Source of the DNA: HGM13006 sp963650135 | GTDB lineage: Bacteria; Bacillota; Clostridia; Oscillospirales; Oscillospiraceae | Reading direction: 5' to 3' | Assembly: GCA_963650135.1 (NCBI GenBank) | Contig: CAVJLG010000034.1 | Location: 1 to 46,753 of the forward strand | DNA length: 46,753 bases | Shown here: piece by piece, positions 1 through 8,668 of the stretch | How the letters are laid out: each line of letters starts with the position of its first letter | How positions within the stretch are numbered: position 1 is the stretch's first letter | Made by a program: the position numbers and the translations under genes | Notes under the pieces: generated by a model | Databases searched by the model: none | What the model was told of the DNA's origin: nothing | The model's input: the letters and a program-made list of their open reading frames with translations, nothing else

Positions 1-13
1 TTTCATATAGCAA

Positions 14-47
14 TACCCCCAATACCGGGTGTCCAGTATTGGGGGTA
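14..47. repeat. Perfect 12-bp inverted repeat
   Basis: The arms TACCCCCAATAC (14-25) and GTATTGGGGGTA (36-47) are exact reverse complements around a 10-base loop. No T-run follows on the plus strand. On the minus strand the base run is also weak, so a classic intrinsic terminator is not well supported. It lies about 65 bp upstream of the murJ promoter. It could end a gene outside the window or be an interspersed palindrome. Confidence 0.6.
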
Positions 48-113
48 CATATCACAAGCCGCCGGGGGAGATTTTTTATGTCTGTTTCCACGCCATGAAC
101 ACGCTCCATCAGA

Positions 114-142
114 TTGACTTCCTCGGGGGGCTGTGCTATACT
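114..142 (+). promoter_or_regulatory. Sigma-A promoter for murJ-trkA-trkH
   Basis: TTGACT (114-119) and TATACT (137-142) are separated by exactly 17 bp, with a TG one base upstream of the -10 (extended -10). Transcription would start near 149, giving a leader of about 45 nt before the proposed murJ start. Confidence 0.75.
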
Positions 143-193
143 GATGAACAACAGATTACGTCATTTTTATGGCAACGAAAGCGAGAAAAACAA

Positions 194-1732
194 TTGAATA
201 ACAAGAAAAATCACATAAAAACCGTTGGCTGGATTATGGGCATTACCATGCTGGGCAAGGTACTGGGCCTGGTGCGGGATATGCTCTTGGGTCACAACTT
301 CGGCACCGGCATGGAAAGCGCCGCATTCCTCACCGCCAGCCGCATCCCCAGAACGTTTTTCGACGCAATTTTTGCCGCCGCTATCTCCTCCAGCTTTATC
401 CCCGTATTCGCCCAGCGGATGGAGCAGCACGGCAAAGAGGATGCATTCCGCCTGTCCCGCTGCTTCTTCACCTGGATGGGGTTGCTGACTGCCGCCATGA
501 GCCTGGTGGGCATGGCCTTTGCCCAGCCGCTGGTGGGTCTGCTGGCCGAGGGCTTCGACGCTCAAACCGCCAGCCTTTGCGCACAGCTGCTGCGGATTCT
601 GTTCCCCACGGTATTTTTCACAGGCATTGCCTTCTCCATGGTCGGAGTGCTCCAGTCCATGGGGGAGTTTTACATTCCCGCCGCCCTGAGTGCCGCCTCC
701 AACGGAATCATCATTCTCTATTATCTGCTGTTCTGCCGGAAGTTCGGAATCTATGGCCTCGCCTGGGCCTTTTTACTGGGCTGGGCAGTTCAGGCGCTGA
801 TGCAGATGCCCTGGCTGCACAAGAACCAGTTTCACTATCGCCCCTGCCTCCGTCATCCGGCGCTGAAAAGCGTATTTTCGCTGATGCTGCCGGTGATGGT
901 TTCCACTTGGATTCAGCCGGTCAACCAGCTGGTTTCCACCCGGTTCGCCTCGTTCCTGTTTGAGGGGGCCGGTGCCAGCGCCATGGAATACGCCAACACC
1001 CTTTACACCATGATTGCAGGCATTCTGGTTTTGTCCATCACCAACGTCATGTTCCCGGAGATGAGCCGACTCTCCTCCGGCGGCCAGGACGAAGAACTGG
1101 GCCAGCTGATTGGCAGCACCCTGCGGGGGATGCTGTTTTTGCTGCTGCCCATGGCGGCGGGCCTGATGCTGCTGTCTCAGCCCCTGGTCCGGCTGCTGTA
1201 CCAGTATAAAACCTGGGATGCATTTTCCACCCAGATTACCGCCCGCGCCCTGTGCTTTATGAGCCTGGGCATGGTAGGCTATGGCATTCAAAACGTGCTG
1301 TCCCGGGCCTTTTATGCCCAGCAAAACGGCAAAGCGCCTATGATTTCCGGCGCTGTCTCCATTGTGGTCAATCTGCTGCTGTGCATGGCGCTGTCGGATC
1401 GGCTGGACGTGGCGGGGCTTGCCATTGCCACCGCTGCCAGCTCCACGGTCAGCGCGGTTTTGCTGCTGATTCCCACCCTGCGCCGGTATCCTAAGGTACT
1501 GGACCGGCATTTCTGGATGGGCATTCTCAAAATGCTGGTATGCACCGCGGGTATGGCCGCTGCCGTATGGGCTGTGGGCCACGGACTGTCGCTGTATCTG
1601 GGCGACGGCTTGCTGCCCAGAGTGATTCAGGTGGGCGTTCCCACCTTGGTTGGTATTTTGGTATACTTCCTGCTGGCGCTGGTGCTGGGGCTGGAAGAGC
1701 TCCAGACAATCCGCCGCCGGATTCATCGTTAA
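194..1732 (+). CDS. murJ: Lipid II flippase MurJ (MviN family)
   Basis: This is a polytopic membrane protein of about 512 residues with the MurJ/MviN fold. It is expected to flip the lipid-linked peptidoglycan precursor across the cytoplasmic membrane. The N-terminus has the family pattern GKVLGLVRD followed by FLTASRIPRTFFD and a hydrophobic helix ending in SSSFIPVF. About 14 hydrophobic segments follow. The frame is open back to position 29, but the sequence before about 190 is not family-like. The best in-frame start is TTG at 194, downstream of a strong promoter; ATG at 236 would cut into the first helix. No good ribosome site precedes the TTG. A 10-codon ATG frame (169-201) overlaps it, so a different start or a one-base sequence error is possible. 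It is followed after 44 bp by trkA. Confidence 0.88.
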   Translation: MNNKKNHIKTVGWIMGITMLGKVLGLVRDMLLGHNFGTGMESAAFLTASRIPRTFFDAIFAAAISSSFIPVFAQRMEQHGKEDAFRLSRCFFTWMGLLTAAMSLVGMAFAQPLVGLLAEGFDAQTASLCAQLLRILFPTVFFTGIAFSMVGVLQSMGEFYIPAALSAASNGIIILYYLLFCRKFGIYGLAWAFLLGWAVQALMQMPWLHKNQFHYRPCLRHPALKSVFSLMLPVMVSTWIQPVNQLVSTRFASFLFEGAGASAMEYANTLYTMIAGILVLSITNVMFPEMSRLSSGGQDEELGQLIGSTLRGMLFLLLPMAAGLMLLSQPLVRLLYQYKTWDAFSTQITARALCFMSLGMVGYGIQNVLSRAFYAQQNGKAPMISGAVSIVVNLLLCMALSDRLDVAGLAIATAASSTVSAVLLLIPTLRRYPKVLDRHFWMGILKMLVCTAGMAAAVWAVGHGLSLYLGDGLLPRVIQVGVPTLVGILVYFLLALVLGLEELQTIRRRIHR

Positions 1733-1776
1733 AACTACCTCGCCCCTTGTGAGCGGGATGAAAAAAGAGGGAACAT

Positions 1777-3138
1777 ATGAATATCATCATCGTAGGCTGC
1801 GGAAAGGTCGGTTTAACCCTGGCAGAGCAGCTCTGTCAGGAGAACCACGCCATCACGCTCATTGATACCGATCAGGAGCGGCTGGACGACGCCGTAAACT
1901 CTATGGACGTACAGGCGGTTCTGGGCAATGGCACCAGCTATCAGACCCAGGTAGAGGCCGGGGTAAAGGGTGCCGACCTGCTCATCGCCGTAACGGATCA
2001 GGACGAACTGAACATGCTCTCCTGCCTGATTGCCCGGAAGGTCGGCAATTGCCAGACCATTGCCCGGGTGCGGAATCCCAGCTATTATGCGGACATCCAC
2101 TATATTAAAGACGACCTGGGCCTTGCCATGGTCATTAACCCCGAGTGGGCAGCAGCACAGGACATCTTCCGGCTGCTGCAAATCCCCTCGGCCCTGGACG
2201 TTGACACCTTTGACAAGGGCAAGGTCAACATGATTCGCTTCCAGATCGCTCCCGGCAGCCCCCTGGACGGCAAGAACATGATGGCCATCAACAATATGCT
2301 GGGCGGCAAAATGCTGGTATGCATTCGGGAGCGCGCCGGTGAAGTGGTAATCCCCAGCGGCAACACCGATTTGAAGGCCGGGGATAAAATCTCCGTGGTC
2401 ATTCCCATGGCGGAGATCGGCTCCGTACTCCAGCGGCTTCGGCTCCGGAAGCGCGCCATTCATTCCGTGCTCATTGCCGGCGGCGGAAATACCGCAGTTT
2501 ACCTCACCTTGATGCTGCAAAAAGCGGGCCTCCAGGTGAAAATCATCGAAAACAGTCTTACCCGCTGCGAAGAGCTGGCTGAGCGGGTGCCCAAAGCCCA
2601 TATCATCCACGGCGACTCCACCGATAAGCAGCTGCTCCAGGAGGAAGGCCTCCGGGATGCCGAAGCATTCGTCTGCCTGACCGGACTGGACGAAGAGAAC
2701 ATTATGCTGGCCCTGTATGCCGAAAAAGTCTCCAAGGCCAAGGTCATCACCAAGATCGGCAGGATCAGCTTTGAAGAGGTAGTAGACGAGCTTCCCCTGG
2801 GCAGCGTGATCTATCCGAAGAATATCACCGCCGAGGTCATCGTCCGTTATGTCCGCGCCCTGGAAAACGCCAGCGGCAACAATGTTGAAACCCTGTATCG
2901 GATGCTGGATGGCCGGGTCGAGGCCATGGAGTTTGTGGTGCGCCCCGGCTCCACCAATATCATCGGCGTTCCCCTCCAGCAATTGGGCCTGAAAAAGAAT
3001 CTGCTGGTGTGCAGCATCAACCGCCGGGGCAAGATCATCACGCCCACCGGCCAGGACACCATTCAGGAGGGTGACATTGTTGTGGTGGTCACCACCCACA
3101 AGGGCATCCGGGACTTGGGCGACATTGTGAGGTATTAA
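1777..3138 (+). CDS. trkA: Trk-type K+ uptake regulatory subunit TrkA
   Basis: This is a 453-residue cytoplasmic NAD-binding regulator of the TrkH/KtrB potassium channel. It has two RCK halves. The first starts with a Rossmann motif (VGCGKVGLTLAEQL, residues 5-18) and the second with IAGGGNTAVYL near residue 231. Each half is followed by an RCK_C-like beta domain containing GxP-type turns (for example IIGVPLQQL near 396). The length matches full-length TrkA rather than the half-size KtrA. The ATG at 1777 follows GAGGGAACAT, a good ribosome site. The stop is one base before the ATG of trkH, so the two subunits are very probably translated together. Confidence 0.95.
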   Translation: MNIIIVGCGKVGLTLAEQLCQENHAITLIDTDQERLDDAVNSMDVQAVLGNGTSYQTQVEAGVKGADLLIAVTDQDELNMLSCLIARKVGNCQTIARVRNPSYYADIHYIKDDLGLAMVINPEWAAAQDIFRLLQIPSALDVDTFDKGKVNMIRFQIAPGSPLDGKNMMAINNMLGGKMLVCIRERAGEVVIPSGNTDLKAGDKISVVIPMAEIGSVLQRLRLRKRAIHSVLIAGGGNTAVYLTLMLQKAGLQVKIIENSLTRCEELAERVPKAHIIHGDSTDKQLLQEEGLRDAEAFVCLTGLDEENIMLALYAEKVSKAKVITKIGRISFEEVVDELPLGSVIYPKNITAEVIVRYVRALENASGNNVETLYRMLDGRVEAMEFVVRPGSTNIIGVPLQQLGLKKNLLVCSINRRGKIITPTGQDTIQEGDIVVVVTTHKGIRDLGDIVRY

Positions 3139-3139
3139 C

Positions 3140-4585
3140 ATGAACCTTTCCATGATTGCCTATATCGTTGGTGCGGTGATGGAGATTGAGGCCGGGCTGA
3201 TGCTGCTACCTGCGTTGGTTGGCCTGATTTACGCGGAAAAAAGTGCAATTTCCTTTGTAATTTGCGCGGTTGCCGCTGCGATTTTGGGCGCAATTCCCAT
3301 TCTCCGCAAGCCGAAGAATACCGCGATTTATGCCCGGGAGGGATTTGTGGCAACCGCCCTGAGCTGGCTGACCCTTAGCGCCGTGGGCGCGGTTCCCTTC
3401 TGCATGACCGGTCAGATTCCTCACTATATTAACGCGCTGTTTGAAATGGTCTCCGGCTTTACCACCACCGGTGCCAGCATCCTCCACGAGGTAGAATCCC
3501 TGGACCGCTGCATGCTGTTCTGGCGGAGCTTCTCCCATTGGATCGGCGGCATGGGCGTATTGGTATTCATGCTGGCAATTCTCCCCATGGCAGGGGGACA
3601 AAACCTCCACCTGATGCGGGCAGAATCCCCCGGCCCCACCGTCGGAAAACTGGTGCCAAAGCTGCGCCAATCCGCCATTTGGCTCTATGGCATCTATCTG
3701 GGGCTGTCCGTTGTGGACTTTATTCTGCTGTGCATTGGCGATATGGAGCCCTTCGAGGCCCTGTGCCTGACCTTTGGCACTGCCGGTACCGGCGGATTTA
3801 GTGTGCTGAATTCCGGTTATGCGGAATACTCCCTGTTCTGCAAATGGGTCACCACCGTATTTATGACGCTGTTCGGCATGAACTTCAACTTCTACTATCT
3901 GGTGATTCTGCGAAAATACAAGGACGCCGTAAAAATGGAGGAAATCCGCTGGTATCTGATCGTATTCTTCTTTGCAGGGCTCACCATTCTATTGGATCTC
4001 AGCCACGCTGGAATTCTGGGGCATGGCGCACAGCCTGTAGATGCCTTCTTCAGCGTTTCCTCGGTGATGACCACCACCGGTTATGCCACCGCAGACTTTA
4101 ACCTCTGGCCCAGCTACAGCCGGACGGTATTGGTGATGCTGATGTTCGTTGGCGCCTGTGCCGGGTCCACCGGCGGCGGCATTAAGGTCAGCCGGTTTAT
4201 CATCTATATCAAGACGCTGGCCCGGGAGCTGCGGCGTATGACCCATCCCCGTTCCGTTCGCCACATCCAGATCGACGGAAAAACCGTGGAAAGTGGCGTG
4301 CTCCAAAACACCTTTGCCTATCTGGCCGTTTATGTTTTGATTTTCGCCCTTTCCCTGCTGATTATCAGCCTGGATGGGTTGGACCTTACCTCCAACTTCA
4401 CCGCCATTGCCGCTACGTTTAATAACATCGGTCCTGGCCTGGAGCTGGTGGGCCCCACCGGGAACTTTGACTGCTACTCCTTCCTCAGTAAGGTAGTTAT
4501 GATCTTTGATATGCTGGCAGGCCGACTGGAAATCTATCCGCTGATGATTTTCTTCCTGCCCTCCACCTGGAAGCGTCATACCTAA
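3140..4585 (+). CDS. trkH: Potassium uptake protein TrkH
   Basis: This is a 481-residue ion-conducting membrane subunit of the Trk potassium transporter. The four pore-loop repeats typical of the family are visible: TTTGAS (about residue 111), GTAGTGGFS (about 213), TTTGYAT (about 313) and NNIGPG (about 429). Each supplies the glycine of the selectivity filter. The protein starts with hydrophobic helices and ends FLPSTWKRHT, as is common in the family. It directly follows trkA with one base between genes, and an intrinsic terminator lies 14 bp after its stop. Confidence 0.95.
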   Translation: MNLSMIAYIVGAVMEIEAGLMLLPALVGLIYAEKSAISFVICAVAAAILGAIPILRKPKNTAIYAREGFVATALSWLTLSAVGAVPFCMTGQIPHYINALFEMVSGFTTTGASILHEVESLDRCMLFWRSFSHWIGGMGVLVFMLAILPMAGGQNLHLMRAESPGPTVGKLVPKLRQSAIWLYGIYLGLSVVDFILLCIGDMEPFEALCLTFGTAGTGGFSVLNSGYAEYSLFCKWVTTVFMTLFGMNFNFYYLVILRKYKDAVKMEEIRWYLIVFFFAGLTILLDLSHAGILGHGAQPVDAFFSVSSVMTTTGYATADFNLWPSYSRTVLVMLMFVGACAGSTGGGIKVSRFIIYIKTLARELRRMTHPRSVRHIQIDGKTVESGVLQNTFAYLAVYVLIFALSLLIISLDGLDLTSNFTAIAATFNNIGPGLELVGPTGNFDCYSFLSKVVMIFDMLAGRLEIYPLMIFFLPSTWKRHT

Positions 4586-4599
4586 TCCTCGCCTCTTTT

Positions 4600-4633
4600 G
4601 GCAGGCTTTCGATCCTTCGGAAGCCTGCCTTTT
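4600..4633 (+). terminator. Intrinsic terminator after trkH
   Basis: A 9-bp stem (GGCAGGCTT, 4600-4608, with AAGCCTGCC, 4621-4629) with a 12-base loop is followed by TTTTG. It closes the murJ-trkA-trkH unit. Confidence 0.85.
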
Positions 4634-4715
4634 GCTGTCCGGACAAAAAATATTCCCTTGATTTGCAACAGTTTTACATGATTTGTTAGCAACCTGCGCA
4701 AAACGATACTTGCAA

Positions 4716-4744
4716 TTGATAAAATGTTATCGTATCCTTATATA
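4716..4744 (+). promoter_or_regulatory. Promoter of beta-helix gene A
   Basis: TTGATA (4716-4721) and TATATA (4739-4744) are 17 bp apart, about 30 bp before the start codon. A short dyad (ACGATA at 4703-4708 and TATCGT at 4728-4733) straddles the -35 element and could be an operator; this is only suggestive. Confidence 0.6.
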
Positions 4745-4776
4745 TAGTTTGGATACAAACAAAAGGAGGTATTCCT

Positions 4777-6537
4777 GTGAAAACATTTCAGAAAGTAGAG
4801 GGTCAGTGGATCGTTCCGGAAACCACGGAGCTGTTTGGACTAACCATTTTCCCCGGCGCTTCTCTGGAAGCCCCCGAAGGAAAAACCCTGGTTATGACCG
4901 TCAACGGTGAAAGCGTCGCTCCTGCCCCCGGCAACTATGAGGGCGACATCGTGCTGGAGGTTCTGGACCCCATTCCCAACGGAAATTATCAGTTCCGTGC
5001 TGCCATTTATGCCGAAGGCGGCGCTGTGATCGAGGAAAAGTCCGCGCTGTCTGCCGTGATCGACGGCGAGGTCAAGGACGGCGAGTGCCTGGATGTTTCC
5101 ATCACCAGCCGCGACGAAAACTTTAACGGCATTTGCGTAGGCGGCAAGGGCCCCTATACCGTTTCCGGCGCTGATGTCTCCCTGATGGGCAACGGCGGCA
5201 ACGACTTCATCGGCTATGGCGCCGGTATTATGTCCGGCGACGATGCCACGCTGATCGTTGAGGACTCCTGCATCACCACTAAGGGCGCTGCCCGTGGCGC
5301 TATGTTCGCTGGAGGCAACTCCAAACTCTATGTAAAGAACTGCGAAATCTCCGCAGAGGCCGGCGTGCTGCCCTGGGATTACGAGGACAACGTTATGCCC
5401 GGCAATATGCGCCGTGTTCCCTGGATGCTGGGCCTTCGGGGCAACTGCCGCGCCACCAACCTGGCGGATTACGCCGACGCACTGTATGAGGACTGCACCA
5501 TCACCTCCGAGGCATGGGGCGTTATGTCTACCGATGGCGTTCGCCGCTGCCGCCTGAATCTCAAAAACTGCGACGTGGCCATCACCGGCCCCAGCGGCTA
5601 TGGTGCTTTCTCCATTGGCGACTGCATCGATACCTTTGAGGACTGCCGCATTGACGTGCCCGACTATGCACTGATTATGGCCAACGAAACCGCATCCGGC
5701 GTGTTTAAGAACACCAAGGTAGATGCCGGTCGCTTTGCCGTAATGTGCTTCCGCAATGAGGGCGGCAAGCTGGTCATCACCGACGGTTCTGTGATGAATA
5801 CCGACGAAACCACCGTTGTGGTGAAGGGCTGCGCACCCATCATTGAGGCGAACAATTGCGTACTGTCCCCCGGCAACGGCATCATCCTCCAGGTGATGAA
5901 TAGCGACGATCCCGGTAACCCCGCCGGTTACTACAAAGATCCCACGGAGGACGACACCTTCGATCCCACCCACGACAACAAGACCGCAAGAGAAACCTAT
6001 GACGTAATTGCCACCTTCAAGGACATGACCGTCACCGGCGACTTCTATAACGGCTCCACCGGCAAGAAGGGCGATACCGGCCCCAAGATGGAGATGGCGC
6101 CTCCTCCCGGCGCAGGTCCCGAAGGCCCCGGTGGTCCTGGCGGTCCTGGCGGCCCCGAGGGTCCCGGCGGTGGCCCCGGCGGTCCCGGTGCAAAGGGCAA
6201 CGGCTATGACGGCGTTCGCAACATGGCGCTGACCTTCGACAACGCTGCTGTCACCGGTATTATCTCCGCTTCTAAGGCCCTCCATCGCGTGGAGAAGGTC
6301 TTTAAGGACAACTGCGAGGAGTTGGGCGAAGTCATCAATACCGCCCAGCCTGTGGTCAACAACGGCGTCATCGTCACCCTGAAGAACGGCGCAACCTGGA
6401 CCGTAGCAGGCACCTCTTACCTCAGCTCCCTGACCATCGACGAGAGCTCCAGCGTAGTGGGCACCCTGCTGGTAGACGGTAAGGAAACCGCTCTGGTTCC
6501 CGGCGTTTATACCGGCGCACTGACCCTGACCATCTAA
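4777..6537 (+). CDS. Leaderless beta-helix protein with Gly-Gly-Pro tract (protein A)
   Basis: This is a 586-residue protein of unknown function. It starts at GTG behind a near-perfect AAAGGAGG site. It has no signal peptide and no hydrophobic helix, so as written it should stay in the cytoplasm or leave by an unusual route. Residues about 95-400 are short repeated units of the form (V/I)xNCxI, (F)EDCxI, VKNCEI, typical of right-handed parallel beta-helices. A collagen-like stretch rich in GGP and GPG lies at about residues 441-472, preceded by MEMAPPP. The last 60 residues (near ATWTVAGTSYLSSLTID) match the end of protein B at 44580. The motif GNGGNDFIGYGAGIM is also nearly identical in B (GNGGNDFQGYGAGIM). 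Ligand and role are unknown. Confidence 0.85.
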   Translation: MKTFQKVEGQWIVPETTELFGLTIFPGASLEAPEGKTLVMTVNGESVAPAPGNYEGDIVLEVLDPIPNGNYQFRAAIYAEGGAVIEEKSALSAVIDGEVKDGECLDVSITSRDENFNGICVGGKGPYTVSGADVSLMGNGGNDFIGYGAGIMSGDDATLIVEDSCITTKGAARGAMFAGGNSKLYVKNCEISAEAGVLPWDYEDNVMPGNMRRVPWMLGLRGNCRATNLADYADALYEDCTITSEAWGVMSTDGVRRCRLNLKNCDVAITGPSGYGAFSIGDCIDTFEDCRIDVPDYALIMANETASGVFKNTKVDAGRFAVMCFRNEGGKLVITDGSVMNTDETTVVVKGCAPIIEANNCVLSPGNGIILQVMNSDDPGNPAGYYKDPTEDDTFDPTHDNKTARETYDVIATFKDMTVTGDFYNGSTGKKGDTGPKMEMAPPPGAGPEGPGGPGGPGGPEGPGGGPGGPGAKGNGYDGVRNMALTFDNAAVTGIISASKALHRVEKVFKDNCEELGEVINTAQPVVNNGVIVTLKNGATWTVAGTSYLSSLTIDESSSVVGTLLVDGKETALVPGVYTGALTLTI

Positions 6538-6545
6538 TAAAAACG

Positions 6546-6580
6546 AAAACCGTGTCGGATTTCCTCCGGCACGGTTTTTT
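6546..6580 (+). terminator. Intrinsic terminator after gene A
   Basis: A 14-bp stem (6546-6559 with 6565-6578, one G-T wobble) and a 5-base loop run into TTTTTT. It is convergent with the terminator of the minus-strand gene just downstream. Confidence 0.9.
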
Positions 6581-6592
6581 GACTGGACATGC

Positions 6593-6624
6593 AAAAACGG
6601 CCTGCCGAATATTCGGCAGACCGT
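6593..6624 (-). terminator. Intrinsic terminator of the solute-binding protein gene
   Basis: Read on the minus strand, a 14-bp palindrome (6624-6611 with 6610-6597, one wobble pair) is followed by a T-run. It lies 18 bp after the stop of the 6642 gene. Confidence 0.8.
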
Positions 6625-6641
6625 TTACTTGTTTCAAAAGA

Positions 6642-8387
6642 TTATGCGCCGTAAGCTTCCTCGTAGCGATCGTAAGCATCCTGATAGATGTCGATGCAGT
6701 CCTGAATGCCCATTTCCTCGATTTTCTCGATGAAGGCATCCCAATCGGAATCGAAGTTATAGTCGCCCATTACGAACTTGAAGACCTCAGTGGAGGCATA
6801 GGTGGAGATATCACTCCAGACGTCGCCATACTCGGTGGACTCGTCATAGCTCAGCTCAACCTGTGCGGGGATGGTGTAGAGGTCATCGGAAGTCTCGGTC
6901 CACAGGTCCATGGCATCCAGGTTTGCCTGGGAGTAAGCGGAGAAGATCCGGTCATAGTCCTGCAGGGTGGGAACGCAAGCCAGGGTGTAGTAGGTGGTGG
7001 CAAAGGAGATCATGGGGAACTGCTCGTTGTGGAGCACCAGATCCGTGAACTCGGGGTTGCCGTCTGCGTCATAGTTGAAGGACACGCCCTCCTGGCCATA
7101 GTTTGCCAGAACGCTGCCTTCCTTGGTGTACCAGAAGTCCAGCCAAGCGCAGGCCAGCTCTACATCCTCGCAGCAATCGGAGATGGAGACGTTCTTACCG
7201 GTAGCAGCAGTACCAACGCGGGTATCGCCGAAGTGGAAGATCTCGCCCTCTTCCTGCACAGGCTCGGGCATTGCGCAGATCTCATAAGCGGGGTCCAGCT
7301 CCTTGCCGGAGGTCATGTTGGAGTCCATGTTATCGGACTGTGCATACCAGATGCCGGCATCGCCGCCCTGGATATAGGTATCGGAGTTAGAAGTAAAGGG
7401 ATCGTTGGACTCGGTGGCGAAGTCGGAGGCGATCAGGCCCTCGCTGTACCACTGTGCGATCATCTCCAGGTACTCCTTATAGCCGTCGGACAGGAAGCCG
7501 TTGTACACGGTGCCGTCCTGCACATACATGTTGTGGGGGTTGTCCTGATAGAAGCCCACGGAGCCCAGGCCGCCAACGATGGAAGCGCCGGTGATCTGCG
7601 TGTCGCCCAGCAGCAGCAGTGCGCGCTTTGCACCGAACTTCTCCTTGAAGCCGGTAAGAGCATCGTGCATCTCGTCATAGGTGGTGGGAACATCCATGCC
7701 CAGCTCGTCCAGCCAGTCCTTACGAATCTGGAGGCCGGCGGAAACCTTATAGTCATCGGACACGGTGATGACCTGGGGCATCTGGCCGTCTTCGTTGATG
7801 GCAAGGGTCTTGTACTCGGAGTAGTAGTCCAGGGTGTTCCAGTAGTTGGGCAGCTCGTCCTCATAGTCCATCAGGTCGATGGCAACGCCGTCCTCGATCA
7901 TGGCGCTGGAGCTGGTGTACTGCTGGTCTGCGCCTGCCACCAGGTCGGTAATATCGCCGGACGCAATCATCAGCTGGAAGTTGGTAGCCAGAGATTCGTT
8001 GTTGACGATGTTGAAGTCGATGTCAACACCGGTGATCTCCTCGGCATACTTAAATGCATCAATGTCGTCATAGCTGTTGACATTGAACATGGACATGTAG
8101 CCGGGCAGCTCAACAAAATAAGTCAGGCTTGCGCCATCGGCCAGAGGCAGGCTTGCCTCACCGGGCACAAACTCGCCCTTGTCCGCAGCCTCAGCCACGG
8201 AAGCGTCGCCCTCCTGGGTGGAATCAGCGGTTGCCGCCGTCTCTGCTTTCGGTGCCTCAGGTGCGGTGGATTCCGCAGCAGCACCGACGGACTCAGCAGG
8301 AGCGGAGGACGCGCTGCTATTGCCGCAGCCAGCCAGGCATCCAAGGGCCATAGCCAGAGTCAGCAGCAGTGCAAATGCTTTCTTCAT
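6642..8387 (-). CDS. Extracellular solute-binding lipoprotein (orphan, LplA-like)
   Basis: This is a 581-residue secreted lipoprotein. It starts MKKAFALLLTLAMALG and has a lipobox LAGC, so the mature protein should be anchored by its acylated cysteine. A low-complexity Ala/Ser/Glu/Thr linker (residues about 21-65) precedes a periplasmic-binding-protein-type domain. The stretches NFQLMIASGDITDLV and IRKDWLDELGMDVPTTYDE are typical of large family-1 sugar/oligosaccharide-binding proteins of ABC importers. The ATG at 8387 is chosen because AGGAGG lies 7 bases before it; the frame continues upstream without meaning. No permease or ATPase gene is nearby, so its partner must be encoded elsewhere. 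The substrate cannot be told. A paralogue with the same plan is at 39443. Confidence 0.92.
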   Translation of the reverse strand: MKKAFALLLTLAMALGCLAGCGNSSASSAPAESVGAAAESTAPEAPKAETAATADSTQEGDASVAEAADKGEFVPGEASLPLADGASLTYFVELPGYMSMFNVNSYDDIDAFKYAEEITGVDIDFNIVNNESLATNFQLMIASGDITDLVAGADQQYTSSSAMIEDGVAIDLMDYEDELPNYWNTLDYYSEYKTLAINEDGQMPQVITVSDDYKVSAGLQIRKDWLDELGMDVPTTYDEMHDALTGFKEKFGAKRALLLLGDTQITGASIVGGLGSVGFYQDNPHNMYVQDGTVYNGFLSDGYKEYLEMIAQWYSEGLIASDFATESNDPFTSNSDTYIQGGDAGIWYAQSDNMDSNMTSGKELDPAYEICAMPEPVQEEGEIFHFGDTRVGTAATGKNVSISDCCEDVELACAWLDFWYTKEGSVLANYGQEGVSFNYDADGNPEFTDLVLHNEQFPMISFATTYYTLACVPTLQDYDRIFSAYSQANLDAMDLWTETSDDLYTIPAQVELSYDESTEYGDVWSDISTYASTEVFKFVMGDYNFDSDWDAFIEKIEEMGIQDCIDIYQDAYDRYEEAYGA

Positions 8388-8436
8388 AATGTACCTCCTG
8401 TTCTTTTCCCCAATACGCCGGGGATTTACATAAATT

Positions 8437-8460
8437 ATTATAGTGCATTCCGGCACAATA
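8437..8460 (-). promoter_or_regulatory. Putative -10 box with GTGC/GCAC dyad before the solute-binding gene
   Basis: On the minus strand TATAAT (8442-8437) lies 50 bp before the start codon, with no convincing -35. Immediately upstream is a small dyad, GTGC-N6-GCAC. The motif GGCACAATA occurs twice on the plus strand, at 8452-8460 and 8517-8525. These could be regulator sites. Confidence 0.4.
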
Positions 8461-8627
8461 TTCATCATGCAATAAAGGCGCTTTTTGTTTCAAATGTGAC
8501 CTTTTTTGCGGTGCAAGGCACAATAATTGCGGTGCTTCCAAATTTTTGTTCCAAAATATGTGCAAATTGTGTAGATTTTAAAGAGAAATATTCCAATTTC
8601 GTAACCGTTAGGCCTGCTTCTGCGCAT

Positions 8628-8658
8628 AAAAGGGGCTGCCGCATTGTGCAGCAGCCCC
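8628..8658 (-). terminator. Intrinsic terminator of the acyltransferase gene
   Basis: The minus-strand stem GGGGCTGC (8658-8651) pairs with 8639-8632 and is followed by TTTT (8631-8628). It lies 10 bp after the stop of the 8669 gene. Apart from this hairpin and the dyad near 8450, I see nothing coding in 8388-8668. Confidence 0.8.
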
Positions 8659-8668
8659 AGCATAGTCC

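Noticed and set aside
4703..4733. Dyad around the -35 of gene A as a firm operator
   Set aside because: Arms of only 6 bp with a 19-base gap in an AT-rich region are too likely by chance; kept only as a remark.
6642..8387. Complete ABC sugar importer operon
   Set aside because: Only the binding protein is present. Genes on both sides are unrelated and separated by terminators.
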